A stretch of DNA of 16,508 nt, from positions 1 to 16,508 of the forward strand of contig JBKJUS010000126.1 of the NCBI GenBank assembly GCA_046590575.1, written 5' to 3'. This document shows positions 6,515-13,767 of the stretch, piece by piece. Made by a program: the position numbers and the translations under genes. The notes beneath the pieces were generated by a model, which made no database searches, was not told the origin of the DNA, and saw only the letters and a program-made list of their open reading frames with translations. Position 1 is the stretch's first letter. Every line of letters begins with the position of its first letter. The stretch is from DATLNF01 sp046590575. Lineage in GTDB: Bacteria > Actinomycetota > Actinomycetes > BP-191.

Positions 6515-8617
6515 CTAAGAAGACGCCGCGGCGACGACCTTCGATGCGAGGTGCGCGGGCATCGGGTCGTAGCGCACGAAACGGCGCGTGAAGGAGCCGC
6601 TGCCGTGCGAGAGCGAACGCAGGTCCACCGCGTATCGGACCACCTCGGTCTCGGGCACCTCAGCGCGTACGACAGTGCGACCGATGCCGACCGGTTCGGT
6701 GCCGCTGACTCGGCCGCGTCGAGAGGACAGGTCGCTCATGACTGTGCCGACGTACTCGTCGGGAACGAGCACGCCGAGCTCAAGGACTGGTTCCAACAGT
6801 TGGACGTCGCCGGACTTGGCCGCCTCCCGGAGGGCGAGACCGCCGGCGATCTGAAAGGCCATGTCGGACGAGTCGACGCTGTGCGCTTTGCCATCGACGA
6901 GCGTCACCCTGACGTCGACCAGGGGGTAGCCGGCCACGACGCCGCGGTCCATCTGGGCCCGCGCGCCCTTCTCCACCGACGGGATGAACTGGTTCGGCAC
7001 CGACCCGCCGAAGACCTTGTCGACGAACTCGAACCCTCCTCCGCTGGCTAGTGGCTCTACCTCGACGGAGCAGACGGCGAACTGACCGTGGCCGCCGGAC
7101 TGCTTGACGTGCCGACCGAGGCCGCTCGCCTTGGTGCCGAAGGTCTCGCGCAGCGGAACCCGGATGTCGACAGTGGTCACGCTGACGCCGTACTTCGACT
7201 TCAGCCGGTCCAGCAAGACGTCGGCGTGCGCCTCGCCCATCGTCCACAGCACCAACTGGTGGGTCTCGACGTTGCGCTCCAGGCGCACCGTCGGGTCCTC
7301 GGCGACGATCCGGTTGAGGCCGGTGCCGAGCTTGTCCTCGTCGACCTTGCTGGTCGCCTCGATCGCGACAGGCAGCAGCGGCTCCGGCATCTCCCACGGC
7401 TCGATGAGCAGCGGACTGTCCTTCGCCGAGAGGGTGTCGCCGGTCTCAGCTCGGGACAGCTTGGCGATAGCGCAGATGTCACCCGCGACGCATTCAGTGA
7501 CCGGTCGGTAGACCTTGCCGAGTGGCGAAGTGAGGGCGCCGACCTTCTCGTCCACGTCGTGGTCTTCATGGCCTCGGTCCGCCAGCCCATGGCCACTGAC
7601 GTGCACGACCATGTCGGGCCGTAGCGTGCCGCTGAAGACTCGGACCAGGCTGATTCGCCCTACGTACGGGTCCGTCGTCGTCTTGATGACCTCCGCGGCC
7701 AGCGGACCGTCCGGGTCGCATGCCAGCGCCTCTCGGGGCTCGCCATCCGGCGTGGTGACAGCCGGAAGCGGGTGCTCGAGAGGGGACGGGAAAGCCGACG
7801 TCAGCACTTCGAGCAGCTCCGCCATGCCCAGCCCGGTGGTGGCTGCCGTGGCGAGGACCGGGAAGAAGGAGCCTCGGGCGACGGCGGTCTCGAGGTCGTC
7901 GATGAGGACCTTGGTGTCGATGTCCTCGCCGGCGAGATAACGGTCCATGAGGGTCTCGTCTTCGCTCTCGGCGATGATCCCCTCGATCAGCGCGTTGCGG
8001 GACTCCTCGATCAACGGGAGGTGCTCGGCGTCCGGCGCGCGCTCGACTCGTTCGCCAGACGAGTAGTCGACGACCTGCCTCGACAGCAGGCCGATGACGC
8101 CGCCGACGCGCTCGTCGTCGGTGTGCATCGGCAAGTAGAGCGGCAGCACGCTCTCCCCGAAGACGCGCTGGCAGAGCGCCATCGTCTCCTCGAAGTCAGC
8201 CCGGTCGCGGTCGAGTTTGGAGATGACGATGGCGCGCGGCATCGAGACGTTGGCGCACTCGTCCCAGAGCATCCGGGTCGCTCCGTCGATGCTGTCGGTC
8301 GCGGACACGACGAAAAGCGCGGCGTCCGCACCGCGCAACCCGGCCCGCAGATCGCCGACGAAGTCGGCGTACCCGGGCGCGTCGAGCAGGTTGACCTTGA
8401 TCCCGTTGTGCTCGATGGGGGCGAGCGCGAGGGACACGGATCGTTGCTGCCGCACCTCGGCGTCGTCGAAGTCGGTGGTCGTCGTGCCGTCCTCGACCCG
8501 GCCGGCGCGGGTGAGCGCTCCGGTCGCGACGAGCAGGGCCTCGACCAGGGTCGTTTTGCCCGCACCGGAGTGACCGACGAGGACGACGTTGCGCACATTG
8601 CCGGGTGAGATGGCCAC
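6515..8617 (-). CDS. fusA2: Elongation factor G-like GTPase (EF-G2 type)
   Basis: This 700-residue protein has the full five-domain EF-G layout. The P-loop GHSGAGKT is at 15-22, a switch I region with TTTTDFD is at 45-51, and the G3 motif DAPGYADF is at 79-86. The G4-like SKLD is near 133, followed by domains II-III. Domain IV (RVPLRETFGTKASG, SVPNQFIPSVEKGA) and a domain V C-terminus complete it. EF-G moves tRNA and mRNA on the ribosome, but this protein belongs to the second, EF-G2 type seen in actinobacteria. The histidine of the canonical DTPGHVDF, which activates water for GTP hydrolysis, is tyrosine here (Y83), and NKLD is SKLD. As I recall, mycobacterial EFG2 binds GTP but lacks ribosome-stimulated GTPase activity. 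GTG 8617 is chosen because AAAGGG lies 5 nt upstream and the length fits the family. An in-frame extension to 8707 is not conserved-looking. The gene is divergent from pgsA. Confidence 0.88.
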   Translation of the reverse strand: MAISPGNVRNVVLVGHSGAGKTTLVEALLVATGALTRAGRVEDGTTTTDFDDAEVRQQRSVSLALAPIEHNGIKVNLLDAPGYADFVGDLRAGLRGADAALFVVSATDSIDGATRMLWDECANVSMPRAIVISKLDRDRADFEETMALCQRVFGESVLPLYLPMHTDDERVGGVIGLLSRQVVDYSSGERVERAPDAEHLPLIEESRNALIEGIIAESEDETLMDRYLAGEDIDTKVLIDDLETAVARGSFFPVLATAATTGLGMAELLEVLTSAFPSPLEHPLPAVTTPDGEPREALACDPDGPLAAEVIKTTTDPYVGRISLVRVFSGTLRPDMVVHVSGHGLADRGHEDHDVDEKVGALTSPLGKVYRPVTECVAGDICAIAKLSRAETGDTLSAKDSPLLIEPWEMPEPLLPVAIEATSKVDEDKLGTGLNRIVAEDPTVRLERNVETHQLVLWTMGEAHADVLLDRLKSKYGVSVTTVDIRVPLRETFGTKASGLGRHVKQSGGHGQFAVCSVEVEPLASGGGFEFVDKVFGGSVPNQFIPSVEKGARAQMDRGVVAGYPLVDVRVTLVDGKAHSVDSSDMAFQIAGGLALREAAKSGDVQLLEPVLELGVLVPDEYVGTVMSDLSSRRGRVSGTEPVGIGRTVVRAEVPETEVVRYAVDLRSLSHGSGSFTRRFVRYDPMPAHLASKVVAAASS

Positions 8618-8730
8618 TGGATCCCTTTCGCGGGCAACGACATGGTGGGCTTGACGTACGGCGACTCTGCACCCGCATATGCCTCGGGACAAGGGGAAGT
8701 CGGGCATCCGTCGTCGGTAGGGTGTGCGAC
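8618..8730. promoter_or_regulatory. Divergent promoter region between fusA2-like gene and pgsA
   Basis: These 113 bases must hold the promoters of both the leftward EF-G2 gene and the rightward PIM operon. On the + strand TTGACG (8651-8656) is a good -35 match, but the -10 candidate CATATG (8676-8681) is weak and spaced 19 nt away. On the - strand AAAGGG (8628-8623) is the SD of the EF-G2 gene. GGTAGGG (8716-8722) is a plausible SD for pgsA. Individual promoter elements are tentative. Confidence 0.45.
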
Positions 8731-9345
8731 ATGCTCAACAAGGCGCGCGCGCCGATCGGTCGGTTCGTGGCGCCTTTGGTGCAGGGCCTGGCCCGTACGC
8801 CGCTGACTGCCAACGGATTGACCATCATCGGGACGCTCGGCGCACTCGGCGGTGCGCTGATGCTCGCCGACGGGCACCTGCTCCCCGGCACGTTGGTGGT
8901 GTGGTTCTTCGCGATGTTCGACCTCCTCGACGGGCGCCTCGCGAAGGCTCGGGGCGGGTCGACGGTGTGGGGGGCGTTACTCGACTCGACGCTGGATCGC
9001 ATCACAGATGGCGCGGTGTTCTCCGCGGTGGTGTGGCACTTCACCCGCGACGGTTCCGACCAGCCCTGGATCGCCGGCCTTGGGCTGTACTGCTTAGTCT
9101 CTGGCGCCGTCATCTCGTACGTGAAGGCGCGCGCGGAGGGCCTCGGCATCCGATGTGACGTCGGGATCGCGGAACGGGCAGAGCGGCTCATCCTGGTGCT
9201 CGTCGGCACCGGCTTCGACGGTATCGGGGTGCCGTATGTGCTGGCCGGCATGCTGTGGCTGCTCGCTGTCGCTTCGACCGTCACCGTCGTGCAGCGCATG
9301 GTCCACGTCCACGGCCAGGCGTCCCACCTCGCGCCGACGGGCTGA
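8731..9345 (+). CDS. pgsA: CDP-alcohol phosphatidyltransferase, probable phosphatidylinositol phosphate synthase
   Basis: This 204-residue integral membrane enzyme would join CDP-diacylglycerol and inositol 3-phosphate to give phosphatidylinositol phosphate, the base of PIM lipids. The family motif D-x2-D-G-x2-A-R-x8-G-x3-D-x3-D is present at 64-89 with all four Asp residues (D64, D67, D85, D89), but the Arg at 72 is Lys. Downstream segments SYVKARAEGLGI (129-140) and AERAERLI (148-154) fit the actinobacterial PIP synthase subgroup rather than PG synthase. Several hydrophobic helices span the chain. The ATG at 8731 is preceded by GGTAGGG with 8-nt spacing. It is followed after 3 nt by patA and then pimA, the same order as in mycobacteria, which supports the inositol assignment. 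An open frame back to 8605 precedes it but lacks a good start. Confidence 0.88.
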   Translation: MLNKARAPIGRFVAPLVQGLARTPLTANGLTIIGTLGALGGALMLADGHLLPGTLVVWFFAMFDLLDGRLAKARGGSTVWGALLDSTLDRITDGAVFSAVVWHFTRDGSDQPWIAGLGLYCLVSGAVISYVKARAEGLGIRCDVGIAERAERLILVLVGTGFDGIGVPYVLAGMLWLLAVASTVTVVQRMVHVHGQASHLAPTG

Positions 9346-9348
9346 GCC

Positions 9349-10296
9349 GTGGGTGTGCCGCCGCGTCTGCAGTACCTCGGCTACGCCGCTGGCTGGCGCG
9401 CGGTGCGGACGATGCCTGCGCCCTGGGCGCAGAGTGCGTTCGACCGCGGCGCTGCGTGGGCCGCACGCCGGCAAGGCTCCGGTGCGCGGCGGCTGCGAGC
9501 CAACCTGTCGCGCGTGCTAGGACCCCACGTCACCGAAGCCGAGCTGGACCAGGTCACGGCCGCCGGGCTGGCGTCGTACGCCCGCTACTGGCGCGAAGTT
9601 TTCCGCCTGTCCGTCACGCCGTACGACGAGATCGTCGCGCGCACCACGATGGCCAACGAGTCGCTGATGCGGGAGTGCTACGCCGCCGGCCATGGTGTGG
9701 TTCTCGTCCTGCCGCACCAGGGCAACTGGGACTACGCCGGCGTCTGGGCGACCCTCACCGGCATGCCGTTCACTACGGTCGCCGAGCGCGTGGAGCCCGC
9801 GGCGCTCTTCGACCGCTTCGTCGCGATGCGCGAGGCGATCGGGATGGAGGTGGTGCCACTCACAGGGGGAGCGGCCAGCCCATTCGAGCTGCTGGAGGCG
9901 CGGCTGCGAGCCGGCGGCATGCTCTGCCTTCTCGGTGACCGCGATCTGACCGCACGCGGGGTCGAGGTGAACTTCTTCGGCGCCGCGACTCGCTTTCCAG
10001 CCGGGCCGGCCGCGCTCGCTCTGCGCACCGGCGCACCACTGCTGCCGGTGACGCTGTCTTTCCGCCCGGATGGGTGGGACCTGCGCACGCACGACCAGGT
10101 GCACGTGCCGGCCGGAGCGCGGGACGACACGAGCGCCATCGCGGCGATGACCCAACAGGTCGCCCGCGCTTTCGAGGTCGGCATCTCCGAGCATCCACAG
10201 GATTGGCACATGTTGCAACGGCTCTGGCTCGACGACCTCGCCTCTGACGACCCGCGTCGCCATCGCGTCGACCCCGACTCTGCAGGCGCGGCGTGA
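9349..10296 (+). CDS. patA: Phosphatidylinositol mannoside acyltransferase
   Basis: This 315-residue protein belongs to the lysophospholipid/lauroyl acyltransferase (LpxL/HtrB-like) family. PatA transfers an acyl chain, typically palmitoyl, to the 6-position of the mannose that PimA adds, at the inner face of the membrane. The catalytic HX4D motif is H123-QGNW-D128, and LLGDRDL (194-200) with VNFFG and RFPAGPAALA (207-224) are further family blocks. Its length matches mycobacterial PatA (about 316). The start is GTG 9349, three nucleotides after the pgsA stop. Its stop overlaps the pimA start as GTGA, so the three genes are probably translationally coupled. There is no transmembrane segment, consistent with a peripheral membrane enzyme. 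Confidence 0.9.
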   Translation: MGVPPRLQYLGYAAGWRAVRTMPAPWAQSAFDRGAAWAARRQGSGARRLRANLSRVLGPHVTEAELDQVTAAGLASYARYWREVFRLSVTPYDEIVARTTMANESLMRECYAAGHGVVLVLPHQGNWDYAGVWATLTGMPFTTVAERVEPAALFDRFVAMREAIGMEVVPLTGGAASPFELLEARLRAGGMLCLLGDRDLTARGVEVNFFGAATRFPAGPAALALRTGAPLLPVTLSFRPDGWDLRTHDQVHVPAGARDDTSAIAAMTQQVARAFEVGISEHPQDWHMLQRLWLDDLASDDPRRHRVDPDSAGAA

Positions 10297-11423
10297 GGGT
10301 CGGCCTGGTCTGTCCCTACACGTGGGATGTCCCCGGTGGCGTGCAGGCGCACGTCCGCGAGTTGGCTCTCACCCTGCAAGGCCTTGGCCATGAGGTCTCG
10401 GTCCTGGCGCCTGCGGCAGATGCTGATGCGGAGCTTCCGCCGTACGTCGTCAACGCTGGCCGCACCGTGCCGATCCGCTACAACGGCTCGGTCGCCAGGT
10501 TGGCCTTTGGCCCGCGTAGCGCGAAGAGAGCACGACGGTGGCTCGCCGACGGTGACTTCGACGTGCTGCACCTGCACGAGCCACTCGCGCCGAGTGTCAG
10601 CCTGCTGGCGTTGTGGGCCGCGCGCGGGCCGGTGGTCGCGACCTTCCACGCGAGCGTCGTACGGTCGCGGGCGCTGGAGACATTGGAACCGGCGTTGCGT
10701 CCGGCGCTCGAGAAGATTCACGCCCGCATCGCCGTCAGTCCGGCCGCGCGCACGTACGTCGTCACCCACCTCGGCGGCTCCTGTCTGCTGGTGCCCAACG
10801 GCGTCGACGTCGCCCGGTTCGCCGCGGCCGAACCGCTCGTCGGCTGGCCGGGGCCGCATGGCGCCGTCGGCTTCCTCGGCCGCATCGACGAGCCGCGCAA
10901 GGGCCTGCCTGTCCTGCTGGAGGCGTTCGGCCCGCTCGCGGCGGCGCATCCTGGTCTGCGGCTGCTCGTCGCCGGCCCGGGCGACGTTGACGAGGTGCGG
11001 GAAGAACTCCCCGGGCCCTGGGCGCACCGGGTCGAGCTGCTGGGGTTGGTCACCGAGGAGGACAAGGCCCGGTTCTTCCGGTCGATCGACATCTACTGCG
11101 CACCCAACACCGGTGGGGAGAGCTTCGGCATTGTGCTGATCGAGGCGATGGCGGCCGGTGCCCCGGTCGTCGCGAGCGACCTCGATGCCTTTCGGGTGAC
11201 CCTCGACGGAGCGGGTGAGCTGGTGCCGCCTGACGAGCCGGCGGCGCTGGCCGGCGCACTCGACGCGCTGATGTCTGACGCGGCTCGACGAGCCCGGCTC
11301 TCGGCGGCCGGCCGCGACGTCGTACGCCGCTACGACTGGCCGGCGGTCACCCGGCAGGTCGTCGAGGTCTACGAGACGGTGGCTGGGGAGAAGGTCTCGG
11401 CCGACCGGTCCGGCCGAAGCTAA
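10293..11423 (+). CDS. pimA: Phosphatidylinositol alpha-mannosyltransferase (GT4)
   Basis: This 376-residue GT-B glycosyltransferase would use GDP-mannose to put the first mannose on phosphatidylinositol, starting PIM, lipomannan and lipoarabinomannan synthesis. The N-terminal domain opens with VCPYTWDVPGGVQAHV, containing the glycine loop GGV (15-17), and has FHAS with H118, the position of a key histidine in mycobacterial PimA. The C-terminal nucleotide-sugar domain has GRIDEPRKG (R197, K203) and the EX7E motif E276-SFGIVLI-E284. The size matches characterised PimA. It starts with GTG inside the patA stop (4-nt overlap). The end is unusual: its TAA (11421-11423) overlaps the TAG of the convergent SnoaL-like gene in the bases CTAA. 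There is thus no room for an intergenic terminator. Confidence 0.92.
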   Translation: MRVGLVCPYTWDVPGGVQAHVRELALTLQGLGHEVSVLAPAADADAELPPYVVNAGRTVPIRYNGSVARLAFGPRSAKRARRWLADGDFDVLHLHEPLAPSVSLLALWAARGPVVATFHASVVRSRALETLEPALRPALEKIHARIAVSPAARTYVVTHLGGSCLLVPNGVDVARFAAAEPLVGWPGPHGAVGFLGRIDEPRKGLPVLLEAFGPLAAAHPGLRLLVAGPGDVDEVREELPGPWAHRVELLGLVTEEDKARFFRSIDIYCAPNTGGESFGIVLIEAMAAGAPVVASDLDAFRVTLDGAGELVPPDEPAALAGALDALMSDAARRARLSAAGRDVVRRYDWPAVTRQVVEVYETVAGEKVSADRSGRS

Positions 11424-11863
11424 CGGCTCGAGACGCGTGTGCGGACCTTCGGGGCCTCGGCCTCGATGCGGTGCATCGTCTCTTCGTTCCACTCGCCGGC
11501 GCAGTACATCTTCATATCGGCGATGCGCCCATCCGCGACGATGCGGAACAGCAGCGCGGCGCGGGACATCTCGTCGTGCTCGGCGTGGTCGTCGCCACCC
11601 GGGCATCGACCTCGGGTCTCGATCTCCAGGAGCACGCCGTCTGGGGTCGGCGTGAGGATCTGCTCGGTGATGCTCCAGACGTGACTGGCGGTCCAGCCTC
11701 GCAGCTCCTCGGCGAGGGCGGCCGGCCCTTGGAGCTGGAACCGCCAGTTCGGCACGGACCCGTCGAAGACCGTGTCCGCGAGAAAACAGGACTCGATGTC
11801 GCTCCAGTCTCCGGTCTCCATGCCCCTGATCAGGCGGGCGACGCCGTACGGCACATCGGACAT
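11420..11863 (-). CDS. SnoaL-like / NTF2-fold protein
   Basis: This 147-residue protein resembles the SnoaL-like polyketide cyclase/NTF2 superfamily: an N-terminal helical part (YGVARLIRGMETGDWSDIESCF, about 6-27), then alternating strands with TVFDGSVPNWRFQLQGPAAL, and a C-terminal RIVADGRIADMKMYCAGEW. Such cone-shaped folds bind small hydrophobic ligands and include cyclases, isomerases and non-enzymatic proteins, so no reaction can be assigned. Histidines and acids at 91-98 (DDHAEHDE) face an unknown site. ATG 11863 is fixed by a consensus AGGAGG (11874-11869) 5 nt upstream. The frame stays open to an ATG at 12055, but that stretch has no SD and covers another gene. Its stop overlaps the pimA stop on the opposite strand. 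It is probably the last gene of the minus-strand operon. Confidence 0.8.
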   Translation of the reverse strand: MSDVPYGVARLIRGMETGDWSDIESCFLADTVFDGSVPNWRFQLQGPAALAEELRGWTASHVWSITEQILTPTPDGVLLEIETRGRCPGGDDHAEHDEMSRAALLFRIVADGRIADMKMYCAGEWNEETMHRIEAEAPKVRTRVSSR

Positions 11864-11874
11864 CTGTTCCTCCT
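11864..11874 (-). promoter_or_regulatory. Consensus ribosome binding site of the SnoaL-like gene
   Basis: On the minus strand AGGAGG (11874-11869) lies 5 nt before ATG 11863 and directly follows the TAG (11877-11875) that ends the disrupted upstream gene. This stop-SD-start arrangement fixes the SnoaL-like start and argues that the upstream segment was once translated up to that TAG. Confidence 0.8.
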
Positions 11875-12156
11875 CTAGATTCGAACGCGGCGGATCCGGT
11901 CGCACCACCACTGCGCCCCGAAGGCATCGAGATCTGCGTGTACGGCGCTCACCGCGGTCGTGGCGCCGGTCGGCGCTTCGGCGAAGAACCGCTCCTAGCC
12001 CGCTTGCGCCACGGGCGAACCGTCCGGCCAGCTGACGCAACGTATCGGGCGCCATGATGCGGTTGCCCGTCGTGATCTCCGCATGCTGCCCGCGTGGCCG
12101 TCGTGGCCGTGGATCGGCGTCCGTTTGACCACGCGGTCCAGCAGCGGGGCGGTCAC
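11875..12156 (-). pseudogene. Short disrupted gene requiring two compensating frame changes
   Basis: GTG (12156-12154) overlaps the stop of the SRPBCC gene as GTGA and starts a coding-like frame, TAPLLDRVVKRTPIHGHDGHAGSM. The reading then appears to move to the next frame (AEITTGNRIMAPDTLRQLAG, RFARGASGL), and moves back at about 11996 to ERFFAEAPTGATTAVSAVH and on to WWCDRIRRVRI, ending at TAG 11877-11875. One missing G near 12083 and one extra G near 11995 would explain this. The total, 282 bases, is an exact multiple of three, giving 93 residues. Each segment has strongly GC-biased third positions in its own frame, while the unshifted frame has a TAG in the middle. The HGHDG start is reminiscent of actinobacterial phosphotransferases. 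The later helical part with QWW resembles small WXG/EspC-like proteins. A fusion of remnants, a decayed gene or sequencing errors all remain possible. Confidence 0.45.
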
Positions 12157-12611
12157 TGCTCGGCTGCCTGCTTAAGCCGAGCCAGGGTCTGCTGCATCCC
12201 CTCGGTGAGGTCGGCCTCCCGGTCTCGTACGCCGGTCGTCACCCGCGTGAGCAGCCGGGAGAAGAAGCCGAGCGGCTTGGTCAGCTCACACGACTCGACG
12301 ACGTCGGTTCCCGCGCCGTTGGCCCGGAGCTCGTAGGTCCAACGGGCGCTCGGCTTGCGGGTGGTGCCGACGACGAAGGCGAAGACCTGCCCCGGCTCGG
12401 CGGCGGTGACTTCACAGGTCGTCGACCATTTTGCTCTGCCCCGCTTGTTGTGGCCCCGGAATGTCGCGCCGACCTGTGGCCCGGTTGCGCCGTTGAGCCA
12501 CTCACCGCCTTGGTTCTCGGGCGACCAGCGGCCCATCTGGGTGATGTCACTGACCAGGTCGTAGACCTGTCGTGGCTCCGCGGCGATCGTCGTAGCGGCA
12601 GTGAGTGGCAT
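12153..12611 (-). CDS. SRPBCC-family (START/Bet v1-like, polyketide cyclase 2) protein
   Basis: This 152-residue protein has the layout of the Polyketide_cyc2 group of the SRPBCC superfamily. It opens with a strand (TAATTIAAEPRQVYDLVSDI, 4-23), followed by MGRWSPENQGGEWLNG (26-41), GATFRGHNKRG (48-58), a W-x-Y strand (91-93), and a long C-terminal helix with GMQQTLARLK (138-147). The fold forms a deep cavity for hydrophobic ligands. Some members cyclise polyketides and others only bind or protect ligands, so the reaction is unknown. It starts at ATG 12611, only 8 nt after the methyltransferase stop, with AGGA 7 nt upstream overlapping that stop. This indicates operon expression and coupling. 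Its TGA overlaps a GTG start of the disrupted gene downstream. Confidence 0.85.
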   Translation of the reverse strand: MPLTAATTIAAEPRQVYDLVSDITQMGRWSPENQGGEWLNGATGPQVGATFRGHNKRGRAKWSTTCEVTAAEPGQVFAFVVGTTRKPSARWTYELRANGAGTDVVESCELTKPLGFFSRLLTRVTTGVRDREADLTEGMQQTLARLKQAAEQ

Positions 12612-12619
12612 GACTTTTC

Positions 12620-13708
12620 CTAACCGACGAGGCGGTAGAAGCGGAAGAGCATGTGCTCGACCGGCACAATCTCGATGTCGGCGAATCCCGCCTGCTGCGC
12701 GTAGTCGCGGACGGTCGCTGCGCGCATCACCGTTCCGGTCTCGGCAGAGGGTTGCTCGGCCATCCCGTTGGGCAGGCAGAGCAGCACGCTGGCACCATAG
12801 AACAACCGCGTGACGTCGTCACCGTTGGCAACGAACTCGTCCGGTGTCAGCTCATCGACAACGAGCACGACGCCATCTGGAGCGCGCAACCGGCGCATCG
12901 TGCGCAGCGCGTCCACGGGATTCGACATGTCGTGCAGGCACTCGATCGCGGCGACCAGGTGGTACTGCCCGGCCAACGCTTCGTCGGAGGCGTCCTTGAC
13001 CTCGAAGGCGACCCGGTCGGCAACACCTTCATCGGCGGCGTTCTTGCGCGCCGTGGCGATGCTGGCGTCGTCGAGGTCGAAGCCGTGGACCGTCACGCTG
13101 GGAAAGGCTTTCGCCAGCTCGATCGCGGCCCAGCCCTCACCACATCCGATCTCGGCCACCTTGGTCCCAGGCTCGGCTAGCCGGTCCACTAGTCCAGGCA
13201 CGCCGGGGAGCCAGGTCTGGGCGAGTTCGTTGACGAACATCGGGCGATTGAACGCGCCCTGCACGTCGTGTGCGCAGTAAGCCGCCCAGGGCACACCCGC
13301 GCCGCTGCGAAACGCTGCCTCGAGGGCATCGAGCTGGCCGGCGACAGGAGCGATGAAGCTCCCCAGTGGCGATACGTACGCGGGGTGGGTCGGCTCGAGC
13401 AGCGCGTCGCGGTGGGCTGCCGGGATGCGGTAACGCCGGGTGTCGTCGTCGCCGTCGAGGGCCACTTCGAGGATGCCGGCACACGCCTGCTGCTCCAGCC
13501 ATTCCCGCGCGTAGCGCGGGTAAATGCCGGTGTCCTTGGCCAAGTCGGCAGGGTTGGCATCGCCGAGTGTGTCGAGCGACGAGAACAGGCTGAGTCGCTG
13601 GCCGAGGTCGATGGTGAGCAGCTCGAGGGCGCCGATCGTGGCGCCGAAGATGCGGCCGACGAACTCCTCCTGGGCGCTGGCCTGCTCCTCTGTGAGCGTC
13701 GTAGTCAT
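12620..13708 (-). CDS. Class I SAM-dependent methyltransferase with N-terminal winged-helix domain
   Basis: The 362-residue protein starts with a winged-helix dimerisation-type domain (about 15-100: LTIDLGQRLSLFSSL, NPADLAKDTGIYPRYAREWL), as seen in O-methyltransferases of the DhbC/plant type and in the mycobacterial Rv1405c-like group. The Rossmann domain carries motif I VAEIGCGEG (184-192), the acidic end of strand 2 at VHGFDLD (207-213), motif post-I KDASDE, and motif II YHLVAAIECLHD (249-260). The substrate is unknown, with small molecule methylation the likeliest role. SD AAGGAG lies 6 nt before ATG 13708. It lies 59 nt downstream of the ATPase regulator on the same strand and 8 nt before the SRPBCC gene. 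It may be a methyltransferase whose substrate is sensed or controlled by the adjacent ATPase, which is an inference. Confidence 0.85.
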   Translation of the reverse strand: MTTTLTEEQASAQEEFVGRIFGATIGALELLTIDLGQRLSLFSSLDTLGDANPADLAKDTGIYPRYAREWLEQQACAGILEVALDGDDDTRRYRIPAAHRDALLEPTHPAYVSPLGSFIAPVAGQLDALEAAFRSGAGVPWAAYCAHDVQGAFNRPMFVNELAQTWLPGVPGLVDRLAEPGTKVAEIGCGEGWAAIELAKAFPSVTVHGFDLDDASIATARKNAADEGVADRVAFEVKDASDEALAGQYHLVAAIECLHDMSNPVDALRTMRRLRAPDGVVLVVDELTPDEFVANGDDVTRLFYGASVLLCLPNGMAEQPSAETGTVMRAATVRDYAQQAGFADIEIVPVEHMLFRFYRLVG

Positions 13709-13767
13709 CTACGTCTCCTTCCTAGGTATGCGGTCATTGAGGAGGCGCTAGAAATGGTCTGGCATCG

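Noticed and set aside
8618..8707. 30-residue N-terminal extension of the EF-G2 protein
   Set aside because: EF-G proteins start close to the P-loop, GTG 8617 has a good SD, and the extension would occupy the divergent promoter.
8605..8730. N-terminal extension of pgsA to 8605
   Set aside because: It overlaps the EF-G2 start and promoter region and has no SD. The ATG at 8731 fits PIP synthase N-termini.
9732..11927. Long minus-strand open frame of about 730 codons opposite patA, pimA and the SnoaL-like gene
   Set aside because: It lies antisense to well-supported genes, is Arg/Pro/Gly-rich and has no recognisable motifs. It is a by-product of GC-biased third positions.
11864..12055. N-terminal extension of the SnoaL-like protein to ATG 12055
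   Set aside because: The consensus AGGAGG 5 nt before ATG 11863 fixes the start, and the extension covers the other, disrupted gene.
13706..13737. Ten-codon mini-ORF (MTAYLGRRRR) whose stop overlaps the methyltransferase start, with rare Arg codons AGG and AGA
   Set aside because: Those codons are the Shine-Dalgarno sequence itself, and the mini-ORF has no ribosome binding site of its own.
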